Source: JBEKCP01 sp050014815 (GTDB lineage: Bacteria > Planctomycetota > Planctomycetia > Pirellulales > Thermoguttaceae). Taken from it: a stretch of DNA of 47,675 nt. The translations under genes and the position numbers were made by a program. Where the stretch lies: assembly GCA_050014815.1 (NCBI GenBank), contig JBEKCP010000001.1:1-47675 (forward strand), read 5' to 3'. Below the pieces are notes generated by a model. It worked only from the letters and a program-made list of their open reading frames with translations. It made no database searches and had not been told where the DNA came from. This document shows, piece after piece, positions 17,031 to 26,064 of this stretch (position 1 is the first letter of the stretch; the number at the start of each line of letters is the position of its first letter).

Positions 17031-19322
17031 CTACCGTGTAGTCGGCGCCGGTTTTTCGTCCTGCGGGAGGACAACGATGACGGAAAAACCTGTCCTTCCC
17101 CAAGCGTTCTCGAATTTCACCAGCATCTGGTTGACGCCCTTGTTGAGGCACACCTTGGCGCTGCCCCGGTCGGGAATCCAGGGATGCGGCGTCTTCCCGC
17201 TCGACCAGATGCGCTTTCCATTCAGCCAGACTTTCCCGTAGTCGTCGGCGCCGAAGAACATGTAGACCTCGCGGTCGGCGTCGCTTTGCAGCTCCGTCCA
17301 GGCATACCAGACCGCATAGTCCAACGGGTTCCTGGGCACGACGGGCATTTCCTGCGAGTCCAGGGTTTCCCATCGCAACGGCTTGCCTCCCTTGCCCGCA
17401 TAAATGCAGTCGAGATCCACCACCGCTTCGGGCGGATGCTTCTGATCGACGGTCTCTCGCCGGTCGTTTACGAACGGGCCGATGATCTGCCAGTGGTTCA
17501 CGAACATGAGCGAAGTCTCCTTGCCGGCAATGCGGAATACCTTTCTACCCGGCCTGGGGGCGACTTGCCCCATGTCGAGGGCCTTCTTTAGGCCCAACTC
17601 GTCGGGCAGCACCACGGGTCCAGCGTGTACGCCCCACCTGGTGTCGGCTGCTTCCGGCGGCTCATACGATTTGCCGCCCTCTTCCCAGACCAGTTCGGGC
17701 TGCAAGCGGACGATTCCGTCAGCCAGCGTCAGTCGCCGCCGGCAATCGGTCGCTTGAGCCTGAAACTCCGCCAGGAGTTTGCGCAACTCCGTGACCAGCG
17801 CATGTAATCCATTGAAATCTTCAACGGCCGCGTCGAGAAGCTTTGCGTCCGCCTTGGGACGCTCGGGCGCAAGAAGCTTGGTCGCTTCACAGGCATCCTG
17901 GAACGACACGCGTTGGGTTTTGCTCAATGTGATGGCCTGAATCAGCCTATATGCGGCCACTGTCGCCGCCTCTTGTTTGGCGGCGATCTCGAACAACTCC
18001 GCAATGGATCGGTCTGCAAGGTCGGCAGCAGAGAACTTCTGAAGTTCGGGCACCTCAAGCTGAACTCCTGCCATCAGCATCGCCTTGGGGAGTGCCCCGC
18101 GCGCCTCCTTGAGAAGTGTGACCAAGCCAAGGGCTGCTTCCTGCTCGCGCAGTACTCCAGCCGCAAGCTCGTTTCGATACAACTTGGTCAATTCCTTGGC
18201 CGCCTCGTTAAGCTGCCTCGGCGCGGCGTTTTGGGCGGCGCTGAGAATGGCTTCCTCGGCGGGCATGGAACCGACCGGCCGCGGCCGAATCGCGGTAAAC
18301 TGCCCGGCGCCGGCGAACGCCACCGGTTGCAGCTCGAGCTTGGCCAGGATTTCGAGACAGCCCGCAAGGAAAAACGTCGGCGTGGGCCGCTCGGTCTTGA
18401 CCAAAGGCACGGGTTTGGGATGCTGCTGGGCAAACCTGGTCAACTCGCGGCGAAGGTCGGCCGCGCGGACGGCCGCGCCGTTTAGCTGCATCGCGCCGTG
18501 GGGGTCGATCTCGATGGTCAACTGTCGCCCCGCCTCCCACATCTGCGCGGGCGTGACCGCCAGATCGACGGTTGCCTTCCGGCCGCGCGGCAACAGCAAC
18601 TCGACGCGGCCGAGGCCCTCGAACTGGCAGCGATTCAACAGGTTGACCACCGGCCCCGCGGGCGTTTGGTCGCCGGCTTCAATTTGCACCGGGCCGGGGT
18701 GCGGCAGTTTGGCAGCCTCACGCAGAGGCGGTCCAAGCTGCGAGGCGCTGGGGAGAAGTGCGTACAGAACACCCGCTGTGTCCACCTGGAATCGCAGATG
18801 TTCGACCGGCCGAGGCGATTCGACCCCGGCGATAATCTCGATTGCCAGCAAGCGGGCGGCCAACTCCAGATCGACGCCCTGCAACTCGCCGCGTTGAAAG
18901 CGTATCAGCAGGTGGCGGGTCAGGCCGGAAACCGGCCTGCGCAATTTCGACTTCTCTTCCAGGGTTTCCCGGGCCACCTTGGCGTGCTCGCCGCCGGGCA
19001 GCAAACCGCGCTCCTCGGTCGGCGACAGCAGAAAGAACTTGCTGTGGCGCCGCCGCAGCGAATCCATCTGCCGATCGACGAAGTCGGGCCGGTCGTACCC
19101 TTCGGGCAGCGGATCGCCCTGCAGCTTGCACCCTGAAACGTATTTGCCCAGCGCAGCGGCAAATGCCCGCTTGAGCGCCTCGCTTTCGACCGCCTTTCCC
19201 TCAGCGTTCGCTTCCGCGCCGGGGGGCGCCGTGCGAATGTACGGCTGCGTTGTCGGCTCGGCGGCAGCCGCGACCTGAGCCAATAGAAACAAAGAAAACA
19301 GCCTGCGAAGCGTCGTCAGCAT
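17031..19322 (-). CDS. Secreted multidomain protein with an ExbD-like segment and a C-terminal jelly-roll-like domain
   Basis: The product has 763 residues with a Sec signal (LRRLFSLFLLAQVAAAAE). Residues about 40-230 are not recognised. Residues about 265-337 read like the periplasmic half of ExbD/TolR: LTIEIDPHGAMQLNGAAV, then a helix ADLRRELTRFAQ, a strand VPLVKTERPT and a helix-strand ending LAKLELQPVAFAG. The single membrane helix of ExbD is not in front of it. Residues 360-540 are helical. Residues about 605-752 form a jelly-roll-like domain of the kind found in planctomycete glycan proteins (WQIIGPFVND, YMFFGADDYGKVWLNGKRIW, CLNKGVNQMLVKFENAWGR). The function is unknown; the last domain suggests glycan binding. 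Confidence 0.7.
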   Translation of the reverse strand: MLTTLRRLFSLFLLAQVAAAAEPTTQPYIRTAPPGAEANAEGKAVESEALKRAFAAALGKYVSGCKLQGDPLPEGYDRPDFVDRQMDSLRRRHSKFFLLSPTEERGLLPGGEHAKVARETLEEKSKLRRPVSGLTRHLLIRFQRGELQGVDLELAARLLAIEIIAGVESPRPVEHLRFQVDTAGVLYALLPSASQLGPPLREAAKLPHPGPVQIEAGDQTPAGPVVNLLNRCQFEGLGRVELLLPRGRKATVDLAVTPAQMWEAGRQLTIEIDPHGAMQLNGAAVRAADLRRELTRFAQQHPKPVPLVKTERPTPTFFLAGCLEILAKLELQPVAFAGAGQFTAIRPRPVGSMPAEEAILSAAQNAAPRQLNEAAKELTKLYRNELAAGVLREQEAALGLVTLLKEARGALPKAMLMAGVQLEVPELQKFSAADLADRSIAELFEIAAKQEAATVAAYRLIQAITLSKTQRVSFQDACEATKLLAPERPKADAKLLDAAVEDFNGLHALVTELRKLLAEFQAQATDCRRRLTLADGIVRLQPELVWEEGGKSYEPPEAADTRWGVHAGPVVLPDELGLKKALDMGQVAPRPGRKVFRIAGKETSLMFVNHWQIIGPFVNDRRETVDQKHPPEAVVDLDCIYAGKGGKPLRWETLDSQEMPVVPRNPLDYAVWYAWTELQSDADREVYMFFGADDYGKVWLNGKRIWSSGKTPHPWIPDRGSAKVCLNKGVNQMLVKFENAWGRTGFSVIVVLPQDEKPAPTTR

Positions 19323-19413
19323 GGCGTTTCTCCGATGGATTGAAGTGTGTCCATGACAACTGACGGTGACAAACCGGTTTGATCGTCGATACCGACAACC
19401 GATGGTTCCGCGT

Positions 19414-20034
19414 TCACTTCTTGGCGTTCCTCCAGTTCATGCAGTATCGCCCGTCGCCCTCTTTCGTGGTGAAGTCGGTTGGCCGGGTATCGGCCCCCGA
19501 GTCGTTGGCGCAGTACCGGAACCTCTTGCCGTCGAACCGGAAGATCGCATAGCCTGTCCTACCCAGATTTCCCCCCTCGGTGACGGTGAAGTCGAAGTGC
19601 TTTGGGTCCTTGCCGGCATCCACTGTGAACGTACCCGCCTGCAGGACTTCGTCGCCGGACTTGAACACCCAGTGGTTCCCGGTGAACGTCATCGTGACTG
19701 TGTCGTCTGCGTATTCCACGCCCTGCCCGGCTTTCTCCCTCGAAGTCAAGCCCCACACTCCTTGGAACTTCTCCAACGCGGACGCGGTTGCCGCGGGGAC
19801 CGGCCGCTTGAAGGCGACCATCCCCTTGCCCAGTTGCCCGACGTACTCCCACCCTTCGGCGGCCAGTTCGTTAAGCTTGTTGGTGTTCGCGGCCTCGTCG
19901 TGACCGAACGAAACGGCCCTGTAGTCTGCCTTCGCCCGCGCGGGGGTGTCGCCCAGCGTGGCCGAGGTAAACAAGGAGATACTCAGGCCGGCCAGGAACA
20001 GACCGGCGAACAACGGCTTCTGATTCAGTCGCAT
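19414..20034 (-). CDS. Secreted DUF4177-like / TIGR03067-type protein
   Basis: The product has 206 residues. A strong AAAGGAGG box precedes the ATG at 20034 and decides the start. The signal is KPLFAGLFLAGLSISLFTSA. Residues about 35-75 (YRAVSFGHDEAANTNKLNEL then GWEYVGQLGKGMVAFKR) resemble the small DUF4177-type fold: a strand, a helix with LNELAAEGWE, and a strand. Residues 85-200 follow the planctomycete TIGR03067 pattern: LEKFQGVWGL, VTMTFTGNHWVFKSGDEV, GTFTVDAGKDPKHFDFTVTE. TIGR03067 domains are lipocalin-like beta barrels of unknown ligand and are strongly expanded in planctomycetes. It was probably retained as a small binding protein. Confidence 0.8.
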   Translation of the reverse strand: MRLNQKPLFAGLFLAGLSISLFTSATLGDTPARAKADYRAVSFGHDEAANTNKLNELAAEGWEYVGQLGKGMVAFKRPVPAATASALEKFQGVWGLTSREKAGQGVEYADDTVTMTFTGNHWVFKSGDEVLQAGTFTVDAGKDPKHFDFTVTEGGNLGRTGYAIFRFDGKRFRYCANDSGADTRPTDFTTKEGDGRYCMNWRNAKK

Positions 20035-20164
20035 AAAGAACCCTCCTTTGAGAAAACCCCTTTTCGATTGTGCCGGTGGCGATATCGGAATGCGTACCAA
20101 GTTCGCAACGAGGCCGTCTCTGTTGGCTATCGCCACGGCAGGTGCCGCGTTATCTTGGTTGGAC

Positions 20165-21544
20165 TTACTCCGCCTGCTCCTGCAACTCAACGATCAGGCA
20201 CGTCCCTGGGTCGCCGGGCTGTTTGGCGGCAATCAGGAAGCCGCCTCCCACCGCGCTCATACTGAAGCCGCCGCGGTGCCTCGGGCGTAGCCGAGCGGCC
20301 GCCTCGAGCGTCTTGGTGTCGATGATCGCCAAGGTGTTTCCCACCGGCGAACCGACGACCGCGTATCGGCCGTCGCTGCTGAAACTCAGCCCGATGCAGT
20401 TGCCCCAGCCCGGCCGGCCGTCGCGGTCTTCGCGCTCCTCGGTATCCAGCGGCTTGCCGCTTGCGTCGAGGATGTTCAGCCCGCCGCGGCGTCCCCGCTC
20501 AATGCGGTAGATGTGGCGACCGTCCGGCCCCGCGAACACCCGGGTGTACCAACCCAGATGGCCCTCTCGCCCGAGCGCGGGCCGGAAGCTCGGCGCGGCC
20601 GACAACACGAAGAGCTCCGGCACGCCCAGCATCCGCACGGTCCAGGTGCGGGTCGGATCGTCCGGGCGCGGCGGGATCCGCACCTCGAACGGCGGGCCGA
20701 CCGGCCGCACGGTCCATGTCTTGGTCGAAAGCAGCATGGGGACTTCGCGGTTTGGGCCGCTACGCAGGTCGACGAGCAGATTGCCGGCTTTATCTCCCTC
20801 GGCGACGTATCCGTACAGCCGGTCAACATTGTTGGCGTCCGCTTGGATTTCAAGTTTCTCGGGATCGGCGAGCGGAAGCAGGATCCGCCATTGCCGGTTG
20901 GTCCTTGGTTCGGGCGGACCGACCATCAGGCACAGCGTTTTGCCATCCCCGATCAACGCGCCACGCCACTGGTGGCGGCCCCCCTCCGAGCGGAACGTCC
21001 GCTCGATCACCTTCCGCTCCCCGAGGTCGAACCAGGCATAGGACGGCCCGTAGCCGTCGGCAGGAAAGGCGTACCGGCCGTCGGGCGAGAAAACGACGTG
21101 TTGCGCGAAGAGCGTCTCGCTCTCGACCACCCGTTGGCCGCTCCGCAGATCGAGGATTGCCGTTCCGCCGCGGCCCGGCTTCGACTGGCGGTCCGGCACG
21201 GCGGCCCATTTCCGGTCGTCGGACACGGTCAACACGCCTTCCGGGCAGGCGAAACTCTCGTCGAGAGCGGGCTTGAGCGGATCGATGATCCAAGCTCGAC
21301 GTTGCGACTTGCTCCAGAGACACCATCTCTTGAAATCCGCGGTCCGACCGATGCCATCGATCCGCAGGATCGCGAGCTTGTAGTCGAGGCCGCCCAGCCG
21401 GAAGGTCGCGCCATCCTCGATGGTCGGGGGCGGCTCGGCCGCAACCGCGCGGCCTTCGGTTTGACTTCCCAACAGGACGCAGCACAGACTTGTTGCGACC
21501 AGTCCCGTTCCCCGCTTGCCGAACACCACGCTTCGCCACGTCAT
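20165..21544 (-). CDS. Secreted YVTN/WD40-like beta-propeller protein
   Basis: The product has 459 residues. GGGAGGA six bases ahead supports the ATG at 21544. The signal region is GTGLVATSLCCVLLGSQ. Blades carry motifs such as VLTVSDDRKWAAVPDRQSKP, VVFSPDGRYAFPADGYGPSY, LSFSSDGRYAVVGSPVGNTL and AIIDTKTLEAAARL, typical of seven-bladed YVTN/WD40-like propellers outside the cytoplasm. No catalytic or metal site is evident. It lies 49 bp after the 341-residue unknown protein and 130 bp before the TIGR03067-type gene, so co-transcription is likely with the former. Confidence 0.75.
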   Translation of the reverse strand: MTWRSVVFGKRGTGLVATSLCCVLLGSQTEGRAVAAEPPPTIEDGATFRLGGLDYKLAILRIDGIGRTADFKRWCLWSKSQRRAWIIDPLKPALDESFACPEGVLTVSDDRKWAAVPDRQSKPGRGGTAILDLRSGQRVVESETLFAQHVVFSPDGRYAFPADGYGPSYAWFDLGERKVIERTFRSEGGRHQWRGALIGDGKTLCLMVGPPEPRTNRQWRILLPLADPEKLEIQADANNVDRLYGYVAEGDKAGNLLVDLRSGPNREVPMLLSTKTWTVRPVGPPFEVRIPPRPDDPTRTWTVRMLGVPELFVLSAAPSFRPALGREGHLGWYTRVFAGPDGRHIYRIERGRRGGLNILDASGKPLDTEEREDRDGRPGWGNCIGLSFSSDGRYAVVGSPVGNTLAIIDTKTLEAAARLRPRHRGGFSMSAVGGGFLIAAKQPGDPGTCLIVELQEQAE

Positions 21545-21593
21545 GACAAGTCCTCCCCGCGAGATTGAGACACGGTTCATTTAGCGCCGGAAG

Positions 21594-22619
21594 TTACCGC
21601 TCCGGCGGGCGCTCCGCATGTGGATCGTTACCCTCGGGCGGCACCGGCGGCTTTTCGGCCCACACCGCTTCGAGCGGCGCAAAGTCCTTCCCGGCGCGCT
21701 GCCGGGCCCGGGCGAACAGCCGCGAAATCGTCGCGTCGGCAGACGCATGGAAGTGACGATCGTGGCCCGGTTTGCGATACTGGAACTGAATCTCGCAAGC
21801 CCCTTGGAGGGACGGGGCCAGCGCCGAGAGGCCGCGATAGGCTTCGGCGAAGCCGAACGTGCCGACCGGCAGCTTCGCGGTCCGATCGTCGCGCGCGACG
21901 TGACCCTGGGTGATCCGGGCACTGCCATCCGGCATGATGCTCAGGACCCATTGGTTCGGCGCATGCACGCTGATTGAGCCCAGATCTTCGGGCGGGGCGG
22001 GCGTGGGCGGAGCTGGGGCTGGCTCGCTCGACCCCTTCAGCGCCGCGATCGCCGTTTCGCAGGCGTGGCGCAGCCCGGGATGGACCATCTGTGGATGCTT
22101 TGCGCGATCCGCGTCGCGCAACCGCTCGAGCAAAGGCACATCATCGGCTGACCCCACCTTGCCCAAGATCTGGACCGCATAGACCCGCAGCGTCGCCTCC
22201 GGGGGCGCAACACCCGACGTGTTCCCCTTTGGATCGATGGCCCGCGGCTCCTCTCGCTCCAGCAACTTCCGCAGCTTTTCGGCGGCTAGACGGCGACCAT
22301 CGCCGGAAAGCCGCGCCGACTTCGCGTAACGGTCGAGTTGAAAGAGGGCCTCGTGCGCGGCCCCGTAGTTGAGCGGGTCGTCGGATAGCAAGAACTTGTC
22401 GAACGACTCCACCCATGTTGCCTTGGAACCCGTCGCGCCGCCCGGCCCGAGGTTGCTGCCCGGCCCATCTGCTTTCGGCAACTCGATCGCCCTCCCAGAC
22501 TGAGGGGACTCCGCAAACGTGTCCTCTCGGGTCTGCGGGCCGGCCGCGCCGATGATCGAAGCCAGCGCGGCCACCGCGCACAGCCCGACCGCAAGAATAG
22601 CCCGTCGATGCCGCAACAT
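21594..22619 (-). CDS. Secreted protein of unknown function with a HEAT-like segment
   Basis: The product has 341 residues. GGAGG lies only two bases before the ATG at 22625 but at normal distance from the ATG at 22619, so the latter is chosen. The signal is RRAILAVGLCAVAALASIIG. Residues about 70-190 are helical with a single HEAT-like unit (ATLRVYAVQILGKVGSADDV, PLLERLRDAD). A Pro-rich linker follows, then a beta-rich C-terminal half (ISVHAPNQWVLSIMPDGSAR) that I do not recognise, ending in a charged tail. A TATAAT hexamer lies about 57 bp upstream. No function is assigned. Confidence 0.7.
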   Translation of the reverse strand: MLRHRRAILAVGLCAVAALASIIGAAGPQTREDTFAESPQSGRAIELPKADGPGSNLGPGGATGSKATWVESFDKFLLSDDPLNYGAAHEALFQLDRYAKSARLSGDGRRLAAEKLRKLLEREEPRAIDPKGNTSGVAPPEATLRVYAVQILGKVGSADDVPLLERLRDADRAKHPQMVHPGLRHACETAIAALKGSSEPAPAPPTPAPPEDLGSISVHAPNQWVLSIMPDGSARITQGHVARDDRTAKLPVGTFGFAEAYRGLSALAPSLQGACEIQFQYRKPGHDRHFHASADATISRLFARARQRAGKDFAPLEAVWAEKPPVPPEGNDPHAERPPER

Positions 22620-22625
22620 TTTCAT

Positions 22626-22998
22626 GCCCTCCTTCACGTGGGTTTGGGGCGCAACCCAAGGCCAAGCCGTCCATGATTATACAAGGAAGAAGGTCACTGG
22701 CGTGTAACAAGGATGTAACACGCTATCGAGGTCGCAGATCCCTGCTTGATTTCTATCGCTTCTGCCCGTTCGTTGGGTTTCCACCGGACAATTCGACGTA
22801 AGTCGCCGGCCCGAAGTTCCGTCCCGCCGGTTCCATCGCGTGCAGTCGGGGGCGAGTGGCTGTCCTCAACCGGGCAGCGCCCCGGCCAACACCAGGTGAT
22901 GGTGGTGTGCCGCGTCGTCTGCCTTGGCGGTCTGCGGGCCGCCAGCCGCCAAAACAATCGCCGTGAGGAGAAGCGGATTCATGGTTCACCGAGTTGTT
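22626..22998. other. Spacer with possible promoter, small hairpin and gene relic
   Basis: This 373-bp gap holds no intact gene that I can support. On the minus strand a perfect TATAAT occurs at 22681-22676, without a good -35 box at 17 bp. A 9-bp near-palindrome (22700-22708 with 22715-22723, one mismatch, 6-bp loop) lies just upstream of it and could be an operator or a weak hairpin. The upstream part contains the MNPLLL relic. A 58-codon open stretch in another frame (22694 to about 22870) may be its frameshifted continuation. Confidence 0.4.
22866..22982 (-). pseudogene. Signal-peptide relic (cassette B without cargo)
   Basis: This 38-codon frame encodes NPLLLTAIVLAAGGPQTAKA, a near copy of the signal of the glycosidase at 16988, followed by DDAAHHHHLVLAGALPG and a stop. 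No domain follows in frame. A frame change near 22870 would allow another 58 codons up to 22694, ending SIACYILVTRQ. It is either a decayed secreted-protein gene or an export cassette that landed without its cargo. Translation of a short His-rich secreted peptide is possible but not supported by anything else. Confidence 0.5.
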
Positions 22999-23006
22999 TC
23001 AGCGTT
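22930..23006 (-). repeat. Leader plus signal-peptide cassette B, copy 2
   Basis: This is the counterpart of 16936-17012. The 24 bases before the ATG and the first ten codons are identical, then similarity falls and is lost after about 17 codons. The copy begins inside the stop codon region of the upstream gene at 22999. Confidence 0.85.
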
Positions 23007-23721
23007 TCTTCCCTTCCAACGCCTCGGCAAGGGTCTTCTTCTTGGTCACTTGCAGCAGGGTAGACTCCGTGTAGGCGCGGGCGTAGACGGTCACCTGGAT
23101 CGGCTTGTCGGCCGCCTTCTTCAGCCCGAGGTCCTTGCCCTGGACCGTGAAGTCAGCCATCAGGTGAATGCTGGTGCCGAGGAAGGCGTTGGAGTGCAGT
23201 CCGCGGAGGTCGCCGCCGCCCGGCAGGTTGTAGCGGACCCGTCCCCGGCCCTTCACGCTGACCGCGCGGCCGTCCACGTCGAGTCGTCCCTCGACGGGCA
23301 ACATCTGATAAGGGCCGGCCTTCGGATCCTTTTCGCCACACGGCTCCCACGGGCCGACCTTTATGACGGTGAAGCGCGCCGTCGGCGTCTTCTCCTTCTG
23401 CATCAACTCGCCCAGCACCTTGTACTCTCCGCCGTCGGGCTGGCAGAGCCGCGTGCAGGTGAGATCGAGGTCCGACTGCGGGGATTGGGGATCGAAGACC
23501 ATCTTGCCGCGGACCTGGCCCCACTTGCCTTCATAAAAGTAGTTGGGCCAAAGCCCGCCCGAAGGGTCGCGAAACTCGATCCGCCCCGCCACGTAAACCA
23601 TGCCGGCGAAGTGAAAGACCGTGCCGGGCGGCACCGGCGTGGCGACGGCCGGCTCAGCCGCCGCAAGCTGCTGAACGAGAACGCTTAGCACGAGCGAGCA
23701 AGAGGCAATCACGCATTTCAT
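22999..23721 (-). CDS. Small secreted beta-rich protein of unknown function
   Basis: The product has 240 residues. AAGGAG at good distance supports the ATG at 23721. The signal is IASCSLVLSVLVQQLAAAE. The mature part is predicted mostly beta: VFHFAGMVYVAGRIEFRDP, GKMVFDPQSPQSDLDLTCTR, VEGRLDVDGRAVSVKGRGRV and HLMADFTVQGKDLGLKKA. The last two blocks faintly recall the YceI-like lipocalin fold, but I do not consider this enough for a call. It starts 25 bp after the stop of the 758-residue propeller and is presumably in the same transcript. Confidence 0.7.
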   Translation of the reverse strand: MKCVIASCSLVLSVLVQQLAAAEPAVATPVPPGTVFHFAGMVYVAGRIEFRDPSGGLWPNYFYEGKWGQVRGKMVFDPQSPQSDLDLTCTRLCQPDGGEYKVLGELMQKEKTPTARFTVIKVGPWEPCGEKDPKAGPYQMLPVEGRLDVDGRAVSVKGRGRVRYNLPGGGDLRGLHSNAFLGTSIHLMADFTVQGKDLGLKKAADKPIQVTVYARAYTESTLLQVTKKKTLAEALEGKKR

Positions 23722-23746
23722 AGAAGGGTGCTCCTTGGTACGAATA

Positions 23747-26023
23747 TCATGGCTTGTTGACTTCCGGGCTCTGCGAAGACAGGTCGAGGATCATCAGGTA
23801 TCCGTCCAGGCGCCCGCCGGCGAAGCCTTTCTGAACGGGCTCCGACTCGGGCGGAGTGGCAGTCGAGCCCCACACGTCGGCCTTCTCCGCCGCCCCCGAG
23901 AAGAACAGCGCCACGGGCCGGCCGTGGAGCTTGCCCGAAGCCATGCCCCAACCAAGCCGGTTCTCCGAATCGCCCACCAACACGTCGGCGCCGGCGGAGT
24001 TCATGGCGGAGGAGAACCGCAACTTCGTGAAGTCCCGGTCGCAGACCATCACGTATTGGCCCGCCGGGTCCGCCGTGGCAATGTTGTTACTGGTCTGCGT
24101 GAATCCCCAGTAGATGTCGCCGATGAGCAACATGGAGCCGTCGACGGCCTGCTGCACGTCGGTAAAGGCCACGGATGCCTGGCTGGTCCGCGCGGACACC
24201 GACCAGTCTTTTGCCGAGACGCGAAACAGGTATCCCACCGCGCCGGCGCCGCTGCTGCTGGGGTTCCCGAACCCCTTCTTGGCAATCGGTTTCAAGCAGT
24301 CCAGCGGTTCGTGGTTCAGGATCGTGTTGCCGCCGTGCGCCCAGCCAGCCACCAACAGGTCGCCCTGCGGGTCGATGCGAACGCGGTTGATCCCCGAATC
24401 GGCGACGTTCCCCGTGGCCGCGCCGACGAAGGGACCGTCGAAGTGCCACAGCGTCAGCCGCCAGCCGTCCGGCCGGCTGGCGAAGATATAGGGGCAGCGG
24501 TACGGCTCCTGGGCCGTGTTCCACTGGTGCTCGCCGCCGCGGAAGACGGCGCCGTTGCGAGGATCGACCCCGCTGCGTCCGTCCAGTTTGGGGCCCAACT
24601 CGATGCGGCCTTGCTGTTTGCCGTCGGCATCGAGGATGCGCAGGTCCGAGGCGATCCAGGCAATGCGACCGTCCGCAAGCAGCGACACCTCGGGCGGCCG
24701 GATGCCCGCGCCCTCGACCGTCCGCGCCCAGAGCAGGCGCGAGGCGTCGGGCGAGAGCTTCAGCAAGTACGTTGCCTCGAAGCGATCGGGGTGGTCGGAC
24801 GGCGGCCAAGGCTTCGCCGCCGGCGTGGCGGGGGCGGCCGGCGCGGGTGGAGGCGGCAGGGCTTCCGCCGCGAGGCCCGCAAAGCCCTCGCGGCGCGGGC
24901 CGGTCACATAGATATTCCCCGCGGCGTCCAAGGCGACGCCCGTCACGCCGCCCGCCGCCCACGGCAGCCGCGTCGCCGAGCGGATCGACTTCAGGCCGCC
25001 GTCCAAGCGGAGGACGAACGGCGTGCCTTGCGCGTGGCTCCACCGCCATTGCTTCTGACGAGGGTCGCCCTTGTACGGCTCCGGCTCGCCGGGCGCCGGA
25101 CCGTCTTTGCCGAGCACCAGGGTCTTCACCCCGGCGAAGTCCAGGCTGGGGCCAAGGCTCGTGCCCACCGTCACGATGGTATCGTCGGGCTGGATGCCGC
25201 CGCCGACCAGCCACTCGGTGCCCTTGGTGCCCAGACAACCGGCGGAGAGCACCCTCGCGGGATTGGGGCTTTTCAGGAAGGCGGCCGCGCCGGCGGCCTT
25301 GTATTGTTGCCGCCTGTGCTCGGCCCAGATCTTCTTGCCGCCATGCTCTTCCCACCACTGGGCCAACTGCTTGGGCGCCTCGGGCGACGGCTTGACGCCG
25401 CTGGGCACGACGCCGTTGAGCAATTCCAGCAGCCGGGCGTAATGGGCGCGCATCTGGGCCGCGTCGGCCTCGCCCAGTTCCACCTGCCGCGGACGGCCGC
25501 GGGGCCCGCCCTTGAGCGTCAACTTCACCTTTCCGCCCGGCGGCGGCTGCGGATAGTCCAACTCATCCAGCAGGCCATAGAGGAACTCGGCCAGGTTGGA
25601 GCGGTAGGCGGGATTGTTCTTGCGGGCCGCGACCAGCTTTTCCGCGCCGGCATAGCAGCGGTCGAAGTCGTTGCGGACCTGGGCCACCCAGAAGTCCATG
25701 GGCCTTGTCTTCGATCCGGCCAGCTCGATCCAGCGATCGACGGCGGCGGTGTAGACCTGCGGATCGGGGTCTTGGGCATAGACATACTCCAGCAATCCCC
25801 GCCACTTCCGCAGCGTGGCGGCGTCGATCGCACGCAACAAGGCGGCGCGAGCGGCGGCGTCCTGCCCTTCCGACGCCTTCTTCCAGGCGGCGGCCGGGTC
25901 GCCCGGCTCCTTGAATATCTCAAGCTGCGACGGCGCGGGGCGGTCGGCCGCCGCGCAGACGACTGCCGCGGCAAGCAGCCCCAGCAGCGATCCCACGGCC
26001 AATGGATGCAGATTACGAAACAT
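23747..26023 (-). CDS. Large secreted beta-propeller protein
   Basis: The product has 758 residues. The ATG at 26023 follows AGGGAG and a promoter at 26065-26092. The signal is FRNLHPLAVGSLLGLLAAAV. Residues about 35-230 are helical. The remainder is a propeller with blades such as GVALDAAGNIYVTGPRREGF, RVRIDPQGDLLVAGWAHGGN and LLADGRIAWIASDLRILD. The C-terminal half matches the 542-residue protein at 45573-47201: VRIDPQGDLLVAGWAHGGN versus DTMSNGNLVVAGWSDGAN, and both end in a DGYLMILDL/DGNIICLE strand. SBBP/NHL-like repeats of this sort are common in planctomycete surface proteins. No enzyme motif is visible. Confidence 0.75.
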   Translation of the reverse strand: MFRNLHPLAVGSLLGLLAAAVVCAAADRPAPSQLEIFKEPGDPAAAWKKASEGQDAAARAALLRAIDAATLRKWRGLLEYVYAQDPDPQVYTAAVDRWIELAGSKTRPMDFWVAQVRNDFDRCYAGAEKLVAARKNNPAYRSNLAEFLYGLLDELDYPQPPPGGKVKLTLKGGPRGRPRQVELGEADAAQMRAHYARLLELLNGVVPSGVKPSPEAPKQLAQWWEEHGGKKIWAEHRRQQYKAAGAAAFLKSPNPARVLSAGCLGTKGTEWLVGGGIQPDDTIVTVGTSLGPSLDFAGVKTLVLGKDGPAPGEPEPYKGDPRQKQWRWSHAQGTPFVLRLDGGLKSIRSATRLPWAAGGVTGVALDAAGNIYVTGPRREGFAGLAAEALPPPPAPAAPATPAAKPWPPSDHPDRFEATYLLKLSPDASRLLWARTVEGAGIRPPEVSLLADGRIAWIASDLRILDADGKQQGRIELGPKLDGRSGVDPRNGAVFRGGEHQWNTAQEPYRCPYIFASRPDGWRLTLWHFDGPFVGAATGNVADSGINRVRIDPQGDLLVAGWAHGGNTILNHEPLDCLKPIAKKGFGNPSSSGAGAVGYLFRVSAKDWSVSARTSQASVAFTDVQQAVDGSMLLIGDIYWGFTQTSNNIATADPAGQYVMVCDRDFTKLRFSSAMNSAGADVLVGDSENRLGWGMASGKLHGRPVALFFSGAAEKADVWGSTATPPESEPVQKGFAGGRLDGYLMILDLSSQSPEVNKP

Positions 26024-26045
26024 GGTTTTGGGTCTCCCTGGACAA
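25940..26045 (-). repeat. Leader plus signal-peptide cassette C, copy 1
   Basis: About 22 bases of leader containing the AGGGAG box, plus 27 codons (MFRNLHPLAVGSLLGLLAAA...), closely match 30502-30607. The promoter further upstream is not shared, and the mature proteins (propeller versus FAD oxidoreductase) are unrelated. Confidence 0.85.
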
Positions 26046-26064
26046 TTCATCATGGTTGACGACG

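Noticed and set aside
22866..22930. His-rich HHHH stretch in the relic as a metal-binding peptide
   Set aside because: The frame has no cargo, looks like a decayed gene and has no further support. It is listed as a pseudogene instead.
23735..26059. 774-codon open frame on the plus strand
   Set aside because: It is the complement of the 758-residue propeller gene, with shadow-type composition and no signal or domain.
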